From: Catonia carolina
Lineage: Eukaryota; Arthropoda; Insecta; Hemiptera; Achilidae
Direction: 5' to 3'
Assembly: GCA_035578175.1 (NCBI GenBank)
Contig: JAQMRL010000010.1
Location: 33,798,784 to 33,862,783, forward strand
DNA length: 64,000 bases
Shown here: piece after piece, positions 1-9,813 of the stretch
Layout: each line of letters starts with the position of its first letter
How positions within the stretch are numbered: position 1 is the first letter of the stretch
Notes under the pieces: generated by a model
Databases searched by the model: none
Told to the model about the DNA's origin: nothing
What the model saw: the letters and a program-made list of their open reading frames with translations, nothing else
Position numbers and translations under genes: made by a program

Positions 1-583
1 GTTACTGACGGAATAATGAATCAAGCTCTATACTCTTCATTCACCATGTCACTTTTAAAACAAACTGTATTTTCTTTTATTATTTATATTTTCTTTCTAA
101 CGCTTGAATTTCTCACCAGGTTTTAGGTGTTTCTATTTTATTTAAATACAATGTGTAACGTATTATGTTTTCTTAAACAAAGTGAAAATTTAACCACATA
201 CTTCAGTATCAAGGGAAATCTTTCATCTCTTCAAAGAAAACAAAAATTAAAGGGAACTCCATGAAGTAATAATTTACCGTAATTAAGTTTACTTGTGTTT
301 TCCCCTTATGCATTACAAAATTGCTGTTTACTAAATAATTTTTCTTATATGTTTAAAAAAAAACAAGAAAGTTTTCAAGTACTATATCATCCAAATGAAT
401 TTTTAATAATGTTTTTTTATTAGATAAAGTTTTGAAAGAAATTCGATTATTACAACGGGAAGGAATTTAGTTTGTGTTAATTGATATTAATAATTTATTC
501 CTTTTATGTTTTCAAATAAATATAGAAAAACCGTAATAACTTATACGATGGTTATTTTTTCAAACTCCGATTGGTTATTTTTT
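1..583. other. AT-rich DNA without recognisable features
   Basis: Very AT-rich, with short A and T runs and no long open frame. I see no coding, RNA or repeat signal. It ends at an 11-G run beginning at 584. Confidence 0.5.
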
Positions 584-690
584 GGGGGGGGGGGAAGGCT
601 CCCAAACTCCCCTATACCCCGCCGTCTCTACTCACTACAATGGCTGGTTGCAAGGATGCGAGGTGGTACAATAGAAAGGCAATAGAACCA
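584..690 (-). repeat. Repeat F, copy 1 (short GC-richer interspersed repeat)
   Basis: After an 11-G run (584-594) this stretch matches 42,620-42,714 in the opposite orientation. Both share the blocks TACCACCTCGCATCCTT and AGTGAGTGGAGA read on the other strand, with few mismatches over about 95 bp. The function and family are unknown; a short interspersed repeat or the end of a larger transposon is likely. Confidence 0.55.
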
Positions 691-704
691 ATATTGCCTT
701 GATA

Positions 705-847
705 TGTTGTTGTTTAGGTCAACAGCCGAAAGGCAAGTTTTTCAACCTCTAGAGGTTTTACTAAGTAAAACGAGGAGTGAGGTGGTTTACCACAGCCTTC
801 CACACCGAGTACAAAAGTAGCCTCTGCTTATCAGCATGCCAGACCCT
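705..847 (-). mobile_element. SINE-A, 5'-truncated copy
   Basis: This is the 3' half of the SINE-A family in minus orientation. It has the (AAC)n tail (plus-strand GTTGTTGTTTAGG), the GGTTTTACTAAGTAAAACGA segment and the AGCATGCCAGACCCTCT block. The 5' half is missing: homology stops at about 847, where mariner-derived sequence starts. This is the expected form of a retroposon that was truncated or later joined to other DNA. Confidence 0.75.
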
Positions 848-1051
848 CTCTCCGTAACCATGATAAATGCAGAAGGTGACTGTGAAACTTTGCGACGGTT
901 TCGGAGCTTCCGAATAGACGACGAACTCCAAGACACCGTGAAGATTTATTTCAAATCACTAGCGGCAACGTTTTATGTTGAGGGTATTGGAAAGCTTGTT
1001 AATCGGTATGATAAATTCCTCAATTTAAATGGTGATTATGTTGCACAGTAA
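848..1051 (+). pseudogene. Mariner transposase C-terminal relic
   Basis: The frame ending in TAA at 1051 encodes about 60 residues that read like the extreme C-terminus of a mariner transposase: a VKIYFKSLAATFYVEGI stretch followed by KLVNRYDKFLNLNGDYV. In intact mariner transposases this region lies after the DD34D catalytic core and ends the protein. The catalytic domain, the DNA-binding domain and the 5' end are all absent, so this is a dead fragment. The ATG at 836 belongs to the neighbouring SINE-A copy, not to the transposase. The sequence after the stop (1052-1230) may hold the element's 3' untranslated region and terminal repeat, but I could not identify the repeat. Confidence 0.75.
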
Positions 1052-2000
1052 CCAAGGATATCTAACTCCATTTTATTTTTTTATTTGGGTATGTAAAGGT
1101 AGTCCATGGTGAAAAAAAGGTTTGTTTTCATGTTTTTATTCAGTTTGATCCGCGGGGATCTATTTAATTTTGTTACGGTGGAATGGGAATAAACCGTGAA
1201 GGGACCAGATGGAATGCTGATTGTAGTCACTAATTAACTTTAAGGTTTTGTTGAAATTCTCATTTTGGTAATGTAATGTGTAATGGGACGTGGATATTAG
1301 GAAATAGGCCGAGGGAAGATATGCTACTTATGGATGGCGAAGTAAAGGCACCGAAGAAAGTGCTAACAGAGACCGTTTGAGGTCTGTGTAAATGTACCGA
1401 TGATGCGAAGGCTTTGTGCCGATGATGCGGAGGGGGACATCTGCCCAGTCTGTGCAACTTTACACAAAGTAACTGCGGGCGTTAAGAAGGACTGCCGATA
1501 AAGACCTTTGGTCTACTGTCGGTTTCATAATCTTAGACACCCGAGTTTGAACCCTTGGATCTCCAAAACTATGATTCGTATTTCAACATACTTTACATCA
1601 AAATTTAGATCATTTTATTTTGTGTTGACCCTTAATAGTCCTATATTTTTAATGTTGTTTAAAAATTACCATATCGAGGTTGGAAGACAAAAAGACCCGG
1701 TTTTGTTTTTGGCTACCGCAACTAATTTCGTGCGTTTAGAGGAGTGTAACTCGATAATTTTTTGACCGAAAAGTTTAAAATTTTAACACAACATAGTCAA
1801 TTATATTCTTACAGCGTGTAGGAAATTTGAAATTCGTACGTTATTTAAATTTCGATTTTTTAACAATATTCTGAACCCTTGCTATCTCGGTAACCGCTCG
1901 ATCGTTCGGGACGGGCAAACTATCGTTTTATTCAGCGTAAAAAACTTTGTACTGATATGTTAATAACATGAAATATTGATTGGCCAATGTTGTGATAGAA
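1052..2000. other. Unassigned AT-rich DNA
   Basis: Just downstream of the mariner relic. Short frames occur at 1260-1457 (minus) and 1508-1765 (plus), but neither has a domain, a codon signature or a recognisable relative. I see no other feature. Confidence 0.4.
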
Positions 2001-2206
2001 TTATAAAAATTTTGAAAAATAGACTGGATAATGAAGGGGTGGGCAATGCTGTCCATGTTGACAGTTTGTGTACGTGACATCCTGTCGGACTGACTACCTG
2101 AATTGCCAGACTGCATTGTCAATCCAGGTAGACAGTCAGATTCAGGCAACATGAATAGTAGTGCCCACCCCCTCATTACCCAGTCTATTTTTCAAAATTT
2201 TAAAAA
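2001..2206. mobile_element. Fold-back (MITE-like) element, about 206 bp
   Basis: Inverted arms of about 45 bp lie at 2001-2045 and 2162-2206. Each contains TTTTGAAAAATAGACTGG or its complement and a GGGGTGGGCA inner edge, with only a few mismatches. A second, weaker inverted pair (CTGACTACCTG and CAGGTAGACAG) lies inside, so the transcript of either strand could fold into a long hairpin. I see no coding capacity. The size and arms suit a non-autonomous DNA transposon. I found no convincing target-site duplication, so the superfamily is unknown. Confidence 0.65.
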
Positions 2207-3544
2207 TGGGGATGGTTCGGCTGCGGAAAGTCCAAAGATGGGCCCTTCAACAAATTAATGTCCCTAACCAAGGATGTATGTGACTTTTGATAATAAATTT
2301 ATTTATTATTCTCATTAGTTTGATTTTTATAACCAATCGGAAGTTGAAAAAAATAACTATGTAAAATGTTAAAAAATTGATCTTGTATGAGATAAATATA
2401 AAGAATCTGTATAACCCGCAGATTTGAGTAGATTTTATTAAAGTAAGAATCACTCATGTGAAGAATACAGATAATGTATTATAATGTGATACAGAATATA
2501 TAATTTATTAGACAATAGAGACATAAGAGATGTATTAATTCGTTCATTCATTGTATGAAAGACAAGATTTAGACAATGTTACAATACATGTTGCGTCTGT
2601 TGAACCAAACAAAATACGTACATATATATTTAACATACCATTCTAATTTAGTGTTACAACAACATAAAGTAGGAGAGTAAACGCAACATATTTCACTAAT
2701 CTAATATCTACCTCGCATTTAAAGTCTTACTGCACATAATTTAAACCACCAATCCAGTTCAGTATGAACCGCTAACTTTTCAGTGGAAGAAGAACAACCT
2801 CCGAGTGAATAGTTGCATAAGTTAGTATGTACTCTGCAGTTAACTTAACTGCACTTGGCACCCTCCATCTTTACAACACCTATTGCAGACAGATATACTC
2901 ACACATTCATACATCTATAACATTATAATACACATACACAAGTTTCCAGTTTTATAGACGGAAGCATTTCCCAACCCATCTAAGTTATAACTCTACGGTA
3001 CGTACAAGTATTCCATTGTCAATCCAATCAAACAAAGTTTTCAACACAATCTTGTCTCGTACAATGCCGTAAGAAGAACAAGAACAAGAATAAGAATAAG
3101 AAGAATAACAACAAACTACGATTTTCAAAAGTTTCATCTAGTCTATAATTTGTAATATTTTATGTTAGTTCACTTTAAATAAGCGAAAATTTATTCGAAA
3201 CATTGATTAAATTTCTTCAACATTAATTATTTACATCAACAGCTTGGATACATCTAATTAAATACTGATAATTATTATTATCTTAACAATTTAATATCAG
3301 TGAATTACAGAAGAAAAAATTGTGCCAAAGCTACGCACGGGATTATTTATAGTATCAAACAATTTTTTTGCGGCTATTAAAGACCATTAAAATAAACTTT
3401 TTTTCACAATCAAAGATTAGGCGCCGCCTGTTCGACTCACAACAGCGACAAACTATTGAATTATTGCCATCTTTTGCGTGGCCTCCCAACATCTCTCCTC
3501 CACACCGGTCTGTATTGCAAAACACTGAGGGGTATACTTCCCTC
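2207..3544. other. Unassigned DNA with a purine-rich tract
   Basis: Mostly AT-rich. A purine-rich AAGAAC/AATAAG run lies at 3070-3110. A short GC-richer patch at 3418-3545 is open on both strands, but I cannot assign it to a family; it may be a transposon scrap. Confidence 0.35.
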
Positions 3545-3712
3545 AGGTAAAAAAAACAACAAATAATACAAGAAAGTATATACAATTCAAACAACACAAA
3601 AATATATAAAAAATACAAATAATACAAAATATATATAAATAGTACAAAAAATACAAACAATATATAAAAAATATAAATAATACAAAAAAAATATAAAAAA
3701 TACAATACAACA
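3545..3712. repeat. A-rich low-complexity tract (ATACAAA-type)
   Basis: Irregular repetition of AATACAAA and ATATAAA units, about 85-90% A+T. It keeps frames open on the minus strand, which produces spurious I/F/Y-rich frames. It directly abuts the SINE-C copy that begins near 3721, and may be an expanded A-rich retroposon tail. Confidence 0.6.
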
Positions 3713-3720
3713 AAAACATT

Positions 3721-3872
3721 TTTGAGAGAGTACGGTTAATTGAACCCCCAGCCATCAAAGTACATCGGTAACCGCTAGGATTTGAACCACAGAACCTTCC
3801 TCTCTGAAAATCAGCCGTTAATTGCTGACTCGCGGCGACGACTTTACCACACGACCAACCTAGTGAATTTTG
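3721..3872 (-). mobile_element. SINE-C, tRNA-derived, minus orientation
   Basis: The sequence pairs with other SINE-C copies at 13,935, 46,884 and 59,588. It includes GGTTAATTGAACCCC and CATCAAAGTACA, the tRNA-like B-box region (plus-strand GGATTTGAACCACAG), and a head reading TAGGTTGGTCGTG on the minus strand. RNA polymerase III would transcribe it from the internal A and B boxes. The copy is degenerate. Confidence 0.7.
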
Positions 3873-3888
3873 TTTAGTTTTTACAGAT

Positions 3889-3950
3889 TTTACTTTCTCT
3901 TGGCTATATGAATATATAGGAAGGAAAGTATTGTTTTCATGTCGATTTTT
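3889..3950 (+). repeat. Repeat C, 5'-end fragment
   Basis: TTTACTTTCTCTTGGCTATA and the following GGAAAGTATTG match the left end of the near-complete repeat C copy at 35,149. Homology is lost after about 60 bp. Confidence 0.6.
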
Positions 3951-4974
3951 TATCATTTACGGCCATTTTTGATCACATATTATTTACTTTAAATATTTTT
4001 GGAAAGTATTTTTACTGTTGACTTTATTTCCCTATAGATTTCTTTGCTCTCTTTCGTATTTTATTATAGAACAATATAGTAATATTAGCCTATATTTTAG
4101 GATGTATGATCTATTCTAAAGCTGTAACCGTTTATGGGATTAACTATCCATGTAATAACTCCTTCCGTATGGACGTCGACGTCACAGGATACAATAACAA
4201 CAAACATAATCGCTCGAGCTTTGATACTGCATCAATAATATTGAACAACAAGGTTACATTTGGTGTACATACATTTGATATGATGTTTATAGCTCTACTC
4301 TGATACTTATTTAACCTCTGGAATGTCAAGCATGATTTGCTTTGATGCACATTACATTGATTTGTAGAAATTATAGTTATCAATTTTGGCATCCTATTAA
4401 TATTCTAGCTCCTAATGGTAAATACAGTAGTAATGTCTTTGCTTGCATTATCCTTATCTCATTTACATTTGCCGTGTCAAAATCGTAATAACAGAAATGC
4501 ATTTTTTAAATATATTAAAATTTTAAAAGTCAATTTCTTTTATGATGCAGTTTTATTCACATGATTAAAACAATCATTTTTTGTCAATATCATACGATGT
4601 AACAAATATGTAACTCATTATTCAATAATTACGAACTTGGTATAGTGTATTTTAAATCTAACACTTTTTTTATAGTTTAGGACAATGTAAACAACATCAA
4701 GTAAGTACTCATTTCTTCAAGCTTTCTCTGAAGTAAACCCAGAAACTTTCTCTGCTAATTTTTTTTAGTGCATTATCATCGTAAACTTGCTGCACAGCTA
4801 TCAACGTCTCTGAAGCTAACTTTCCTAATTTGCACATAAACTTGATGTTTGTATGGTGTTTTACGCGGCGACATTGCGTTAATTGACAACCACTCATGTC
4901 CACGTCGCATGACACCACTACGCCCTGTCCAAACATGAGTGTGCACGTAATCATATAGCTAGTTCGGCTATCTT
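3951..4974. other. Unassigned AT-rich DNA
   Basis: The short frames at 4106-4303 and 4709-4954 have no recognisable similarity and look like chance frames in AT-rich DNA. Nothing else is seen. Confidence 0.35.
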
Positions 4975-5865
4975 ATCGATTGTTTAGAAATCGATTGATT
5001 CCGGGAACTTTTTGAACGTTTAAGGTTTTTTTGTATCCGAGGCGGCGAGAAAAACTCATGTTCACTTCACTTCCCCACGATGGGGTAAGTAGTATTGGAC
5101 TCAATTGAGGCGTCTTCGTCCAGCCCCAAGGAGGCCGCAATCGCCTACTAACCAAAAACCCGCCGCCTGGCCACTTGATCCGACTCAGCAAAGAACCCTC
5201 CATCTCCATCGGAACTGTTTATATAATACAAGGGAAATGTCGGGTTAAAAAATTGATATACTGTCAGCGGGGCGTGGTAGGGAACCGTAGCCTAATTCTT
5301 CTCTCACTGTCACTGACCAACACTCACTCTCTCACTTTCATTCATCTCTTTCATCACCAGCTCAGGAAATTAGTGTGCCTACCTTCTGAGATTGGGACAG
5401 GATTGATTTACTGTGGGAGAAGGCGATCCCGCTCATCTCCAGATGTCTCTTCCCGACCACCCTCACCGCAAACGAGCGACCAACTTCCAGCTCTCCTCAT
5501 CCCGCAGCATCGCTGCCTCTACTCTCTGTGGGATCCCCTGTGCAACATAACGTTTAAGTTTATTGCAGTTCAAGAGTAATTCGGATACGAACCATTGTGA
5601 TTATTAAGGGTTAGTCTGTTAAAACTAGTGCATTTAGAAAGTAGAACTGCGTACGGGAAACGTTTTATACATTTGGTTGATTGTAAGTCAGATTAATTAC
5701 TTATTCTAATTGTAAATGATCATCTGTTTTTGTTAGGTCAGTTAAATGAAGTCCTAAGTTTAGAAAAATTTCTATTAAATTTAGTTTACTCTTAATTTAA
5801 GTAATTTAATTATTATCTACTAGCAATTTAACATTAACTATTTATTAGTTTGTAATAAATAGTTA
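4975..5865. other. GC-richer unassigned block, then AT-rich flank
   Basis: From about 5040 to 5545 the composition rises sharply above its surroundings. Open frames lie on both strands (4973-5209 minus, 5175-5579 plus), and a TATATAAT motif lies at about 5222. The abrupt edges and lack of any recognised host domain suggest a transposon fragment or an LTR-like piece, but I found no matched TG...CA ends or target duplication. From 5590 to 5865 the DNA is AT-rich flank. Its last bases (AAATAGTTA, 5857-5865) are the left target duplication of the SINE-A copy now lying beyond the Gypsy insertion. Confidence 0.35.
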
Positions 5866-6403
5866 TGTCCCAGGTTCGTACAAATCAATAAATTTGAAAG
5901 TTTTTGTGTTTGAAATTCAACGTGTTTATTTCACCAATTTAGAGATAGATAGTTAAAAACTTTTAAAACACAATTAAAAACTTTAAAATCCTTTAAAACT
6001 TATTTAAAATATTAAATTCTTTTCTTTTCACAAATCTTCTAAAAAGTATTCTTTCCAAATATTAATACAAAATATCACTAAATTAGTATATTACTAAATT
6101 ATCAAAAAGTATTTGTTTTTTAAAAAAAACTTGTATATCACTTCACTCCTTTAAAAGTTTAAAAGGGAATGAGTTCAACAATCCAATTTATGAATTTCAT
6201 AAAATTGTTCTTTTTTTTTTTTTACTTCCTCTTATATCTTTAGATCAAAATTAAAATGTTCCTTTTACATCTGTAGTTGAGATCATCTGATGTGTGTGTG
6301 TTGATGCTGTAAAGTTATGTTTATGTTTACGTTAGAATGTTATGACTGTGTTTATACTGTTTGTTGTGTGTCTATGGAGATGTCTCATATTACAATCATT
6401 ACA
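5866..6403 (-). repeat. 3' LTR of the Gypsy element
   Basis: It starts TGTCCCAGG and ends CATTACA on the plus strand, with TG...CA ends. It matches 11,486-12,022 base for base as far as I could compare, apart from a T-run one base longer near 6221. A minus-strand AATAAA at 5925-5930 is a candidate poly(A) signal. Confidence 0.93.
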
Positions 6404-6404
6404 A

Positions 6405-6420
6405 TCTTCCCCCCCCCCGG
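6405..6420 (-). promoter_or_regulatory. Polypurine tract of the Gypsy element
   Basis: Immediately next to the 3' LTR, the minus strand reads CCGGGGGGGGGGAAGA. This uninterrupted purine run is in the position expected for the plus-strand DNA primer in reverse transcription. Confidence 0.8.
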
Positions 6421-6685
6421 AGAGTAAACTGAAGTACAAAGGTATGTGTATGCAAAATAATGGGGGTGAGTGCTTAAATGAAAAAGAGAAGGTGAGTATG
6501 TAGCAGTTGTCGGCCTGAGATGGTAATATTCATTCATTCGGGGCCCCTTTCAAAAAAAAAAACATTCAAATAGCATGCAAACAGCACAGTTTACATTTTG
6601 TTACAATCATCTCAAGCTCGAGTATCGCGACAGACATCACCAAAATAAATCCTCATGAAAAGAAATTATGTAAATTATGAATAAA
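6421..6685. other. 3' internal untranslated region of the Gypsy element
   Basis: Lies between the end of the extended pol frame and the polypurine tract. I see no open frame and no envelope-like coding sequence. Confidence 0.6.
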
Positions 6686-6829
6686 TTATGTAACTTTTTT
6701 AAGGTTAGAAATATGTTCTTTAGTTATTTCTCCTCCAATAGTCTTACGGAGTAAGGCTGTAACTGGAGTAGAGAAACCGATGATATACAAAGGTTCAGAC
6801 CATCGATATGCCATTTTCGCACAAATGTT

Positions 6830-9784
6830 TTACCGTTTCGAACTTACGGGGTGAGTTTTAAGTAAAACTTTGTCTCCCACCGAAAACGGATTGGGGTGGC
6901 GTGTAGCATTATACCGGCGCGCCATATCATGATGGGATTTAATTAGTTTTCTTCTAATATCACACATCATGTTACTGGAACGTATAGGATTTCTATGGAG
7001 GATATCTTGGATATTCCATGCTCTATCCAACGGTGTTTGAGCTGAAAAAGTATGTAATATGTCAAATGGGCATTTCCCATGAGCATTATGTCGAGCCATA
7101 TTAAAGGCTAATTGAAACCAAAAGAGAGATTTGTCCCAAGTTGTTTGAGTCGTTGCATGATATGCAATAAGGATAGATCTAAGATTTCGATTTAATCGTT
7201 CGGCGTGAGATGGTTGAGGATGATATGGTGAGAGGGTGGTTCGTTTTATGCCTAGATTGAAACAAAAGTTTTTAAACATTATGGAATTAAAATTTTTAGC
7301 GTTATCTGTGACAATTAACCTTGGAATGGAGTAATTTTGGAAAATACGTTTTAATTCATTGACAATGGAGGATGTATTAGTGTTTCTTAATGGAGCTAGC
7401 CATGTAAATTTTGAAAAACTATCTACTACCACTAGAATATATTTATAACCTTGGTTGGTTTTTGGCAGACTACCTACAGTATCAATAAACAAAGTGTCAA
7501 ATGGCACTGTTGGAACTCTGGAACTAAGATTTCCCCATTTATAATTTATTCCAGGTTTACTACGTTGGCAGGTGGTACAAGCATTCACTTTTAAAGGAAT
7601 ATCTCGATATATAGCTGGCCAATAAAAATATCGTGTAATTTTGTGTATGGTTTTATCAACACCTAAATGTCCACCGATTTCGGACTGATGGAAGTATTTA
7701 AATACTAAATCTTTTAAGGATTCGGGGAGAACGATTTTGGTTGGGTTATTGTTTTTATCTTTTAGACATAGGACACCTTTAGATAAACAAAATTTATTAT
7801 TCATTTGTTGTTTTTGTTGAAGGATAAAGGTATCCTGTTCTTGATGTTGTCTTAGATCTGTAAAAGATAGGGGGAATTGAGATAATAACGTATTAATATA
7901 AGATATATCTTTTGAGATATCTTCGTTATTTAAATCGTACATCCTCGATAATGCGTCAGCCACATTATTATCTGAACCACGGATGTGATTAATTTTAAAT
8001 TTAAAAACAGATAATCTAAGCAACCATCTAGCGAGTCTACCTAATTGCTTTGGTCTGGAAAGAAGCCAGGCTAAGGCTTGGTTATCGGTTTCTAAAAGAA
8101 ATTCTCGATGTGTTAAATACGTTCTAAAATGATCTGTTGCAAAAACAACTGCAAGACACTCTCGTTCATATGCAGAAAATTTTCGTTCTGCTTCTGTTAA
8201 TGTTTTGGAAGCGTACGCTATGGGTTTTCTAAATCCTTCATGTTCCTGAAGTAAGACAGCTCCTAAACCTGTATCAGACGCGTCCGTCTGTAAAATGAAA
8301 GCTTTGGAGAAATCTGGTATTGCCAATACCGGGGGATTAGCAATTGCCTGTTTGATATCTTCAAACGCAATTTTTTGTGAGTCTCCCCAGATAAACTGAG
8401 TGTTTTTACGACGTAACTTATTTAAGGGTTCTATTCTATCAGCATAATTTTTGATAAATTTAGAGAAATAATTAATCATACCACAATATCGATGCACTTG
8501 TTTTACCGACGTCGGTTGTGGATACTGTAATATTTTTTGCGTCCTCGCCGGATCTATAGAAACTCCTTTGTATGATAAGGTGTGCCCAAGGAACGGTATT
8601 TCATTTACAGCAAATGTTACCTTATCGGGATTAACTGTAATACCAGCTTTCCGCAGAATTGTCAACACTATTTTAATATGTTTGACATGCTCTGTAAAAC
8701 TTTTAGAATATATTAATATATCGTCCATGTAATTAAATACAAATTTATGTTTAATATTTTTGAATAATGTATTCATAAGACGTGTTAAAACTTGCGCACC
8801 AGTCGAGAGACCAAAAGGTAATCTGACGTATTCGTATAAGCCATCCGGTGTGCAAAATGCGGTGATTTGACGAGATTTTTCTGTCAATGGTATCTGATGG
8901 TACGCTTGTGCTAAATCCAAGGTACTGAACCAGCGGGCATTAGAAAACCACTGAAAAGCATGATTTATATTCGGTAAAGGTTGGGCTTCTGAGTCAATTA
9001 TTAAGTTGACTCGGCGATAGTCTACAACTAAGCGACTTGTACCATTCGGTTTCGGAATTAAAAAGGCTGGGGAGGAATAAGGTGAAACACTTTCTCTAAT
9101 TACTTTGTCTTTTAATAATTTGTCAATTTGGTTTTTCATTTGGAGCGTTTTTATCGGATTTAATGGATAGGGCCTAGATTTTATAATTTCGCTATTCTTT
9201 AGTTTAATATCATATTTTAATATATGGGTACAACCTAATTTAGTTGTGAGTACATCAGGAAATTTCCTACATAAATCATTAATTGTATTTTTAATATATT
9301 CACTTTGTTCTATGTTGTTAATTTGTTCGGGATCTAAATTGGTTAGAGAAAATTGTTGATTTTTTGCCCAATCAAAGGTTATGAAAGATCTCGAAGCATT
9401 GAATATTGCGTGGGTTTTTTGTAAGAAATTCATTCCGAGTATTATTTTATGGTGTATTTTTGTTAATATTTTAAAATTAATTTTCCACGATATGTTGTGA
9501 AGAGTAAGTTTAACCCATATCTGTTTATTAATTCTTAGAGGAAATCGGTCAGCTGTGAGGCAAATTGTGTTAATGTTTTCTTCCTTTATAATCGCTTTTT
9601 TAGTTTTTAAAAATGTATATAGTTGTTGATTAATAATATTATGAGTGGAACCAGAATCAATGAGAGCGTTAAATATATTATTTTTGATTTTTACCGATAA
9701 AGCTTTCAACGTATAATTACAGTTCAACGTGTTTTCTTTTAACCTTGAATGTTTACACAGATTATGTTTACAAACACACATCAT
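6830..9784 (-). CDS. pol: Gypsy-type Pol polyprotein (protease, RT, RNase H, integrase)
   Basis: The frame is 984 residues. An aspartic protease has its DSG active site at residues 43-45. Reverse transcriptase spans about residues 200-400, with catalytic D290 and the YMDD box at 352-355. RNase H has D501, E540, D567 and D610. Integrase has a zinc-binding HHCC (H699, H706, C736, C739) and a D768, D827, E862 triad with 34 residues between the last two. The enzyme copies the element RNA into DNA and inserts it. The ATG used here is probably not the true start: the same frame stays open upstream to the gag slippery site, so a Gag-Pol fusion is likely. The frame stops at TAA 6830-6832, but continues open for 47 more codons to 6686, covering sequence that resembles the usual integrase C-terminal tail. 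This stop may be a recent mutation. Confidence 0.93.
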   Translation of the reverse strand: MMCVCKHNLCKHSRLKENTLNCNYTLKALSVKIKNNIFNALIDSGSTHNIINQQLYTFLKTKKAIIKEENINTICLTADRFPLRINKQIWVKLTLHNISWKINFKILTKIHHKIILGMNFLQKTHAIFNASRSFITFDWAKNQQFSLTNLDPEQINNIEQSEYIKNTINDLCRKFPDVLTTKLGCTHILKYDIKLKNSEIIKSRPYPLNPIKTLQMKNQIDKLLKDKVIRESVSPYSSPAFLIPKPNGTSRLVVDYRRVNLIIDSEAQPLPNINHAFQWFSNARWFSTLDLAQAYHQIPLTEKSRQITAFCTPDGLYEYVRLPFGLSTGAQVLTRLMNTLFKNIKHKFVFNYMDDILIYSKSFTEHVKHIKIVLTILRKAGITVNPDKVTFAVNEIPFLGHTLSYKGVSIDPARTQKILQYPQPTSVKQVHRYCGMINYFSKFIKNYADRIEPLNKLRRKNTQFIWGDSQKIAFEDIKQAIANPPVLAIPDFSKAFILQTDASDTGLGAVLLQEHEGFRKPIAYASKTLTEAERKFSAYERECLAVVFATDHFRTYLTHREFLLETDNQALAWLLSRPKQLGRLARWLLRLSVFKFKINHIRGSDNNVADALSRMYDLNNEDISKDISYINTLLSQFPLSFTDLRQHQEQDTFILQQKQQMNNKFCLSKGVLCLKDKNNNPTKIVLPESLKDLVFKYFHQSEIGGHLGVDKTIHKITRYFYWPAIYRDIPLKVNACTTCQRSKPGINYKWGNLSSRVPTVPFDTLFIDTVGSLPKTNQGYKYILVVVDSFSKFTWLAPLRNTNTSSIVNELKRIFQNYSIPRLIVTDNAKNFNSIMFKNFCFNLGIKRTTLSPYHPQPSHAERLNRNLRSILIAYHATTQTTWDKSLFWFQLAFNMARHNAHGKCPFDILHTFSAQTPLDRAWNIQDILHRNPIRSSNMMCDIRRKLIKSHHDMARRYNATRHPNPFSVGDKVLLKTHPVSSKR

Positions 9785-9813
9785 ATGTCTATGGTCAGTG
9801 CATTTGTAAAGAT

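Noticed and set aside
3355..3956. Phe/Tyr/Ile-rich minus-strand frames that resemble membrane proteins
   Set aside because: They translate an A/T-rich low-complexity tract and a SINE-C copy; hydrophobicity comes from composition.
5262..5833. A third solo LTR starting TGTCAGCGG and ending TTTAACA
   Set aside because: TG...CA ends can be found, but there is no terminal inverted repeat and the flanks (TATAC, TTAAC) do not match.
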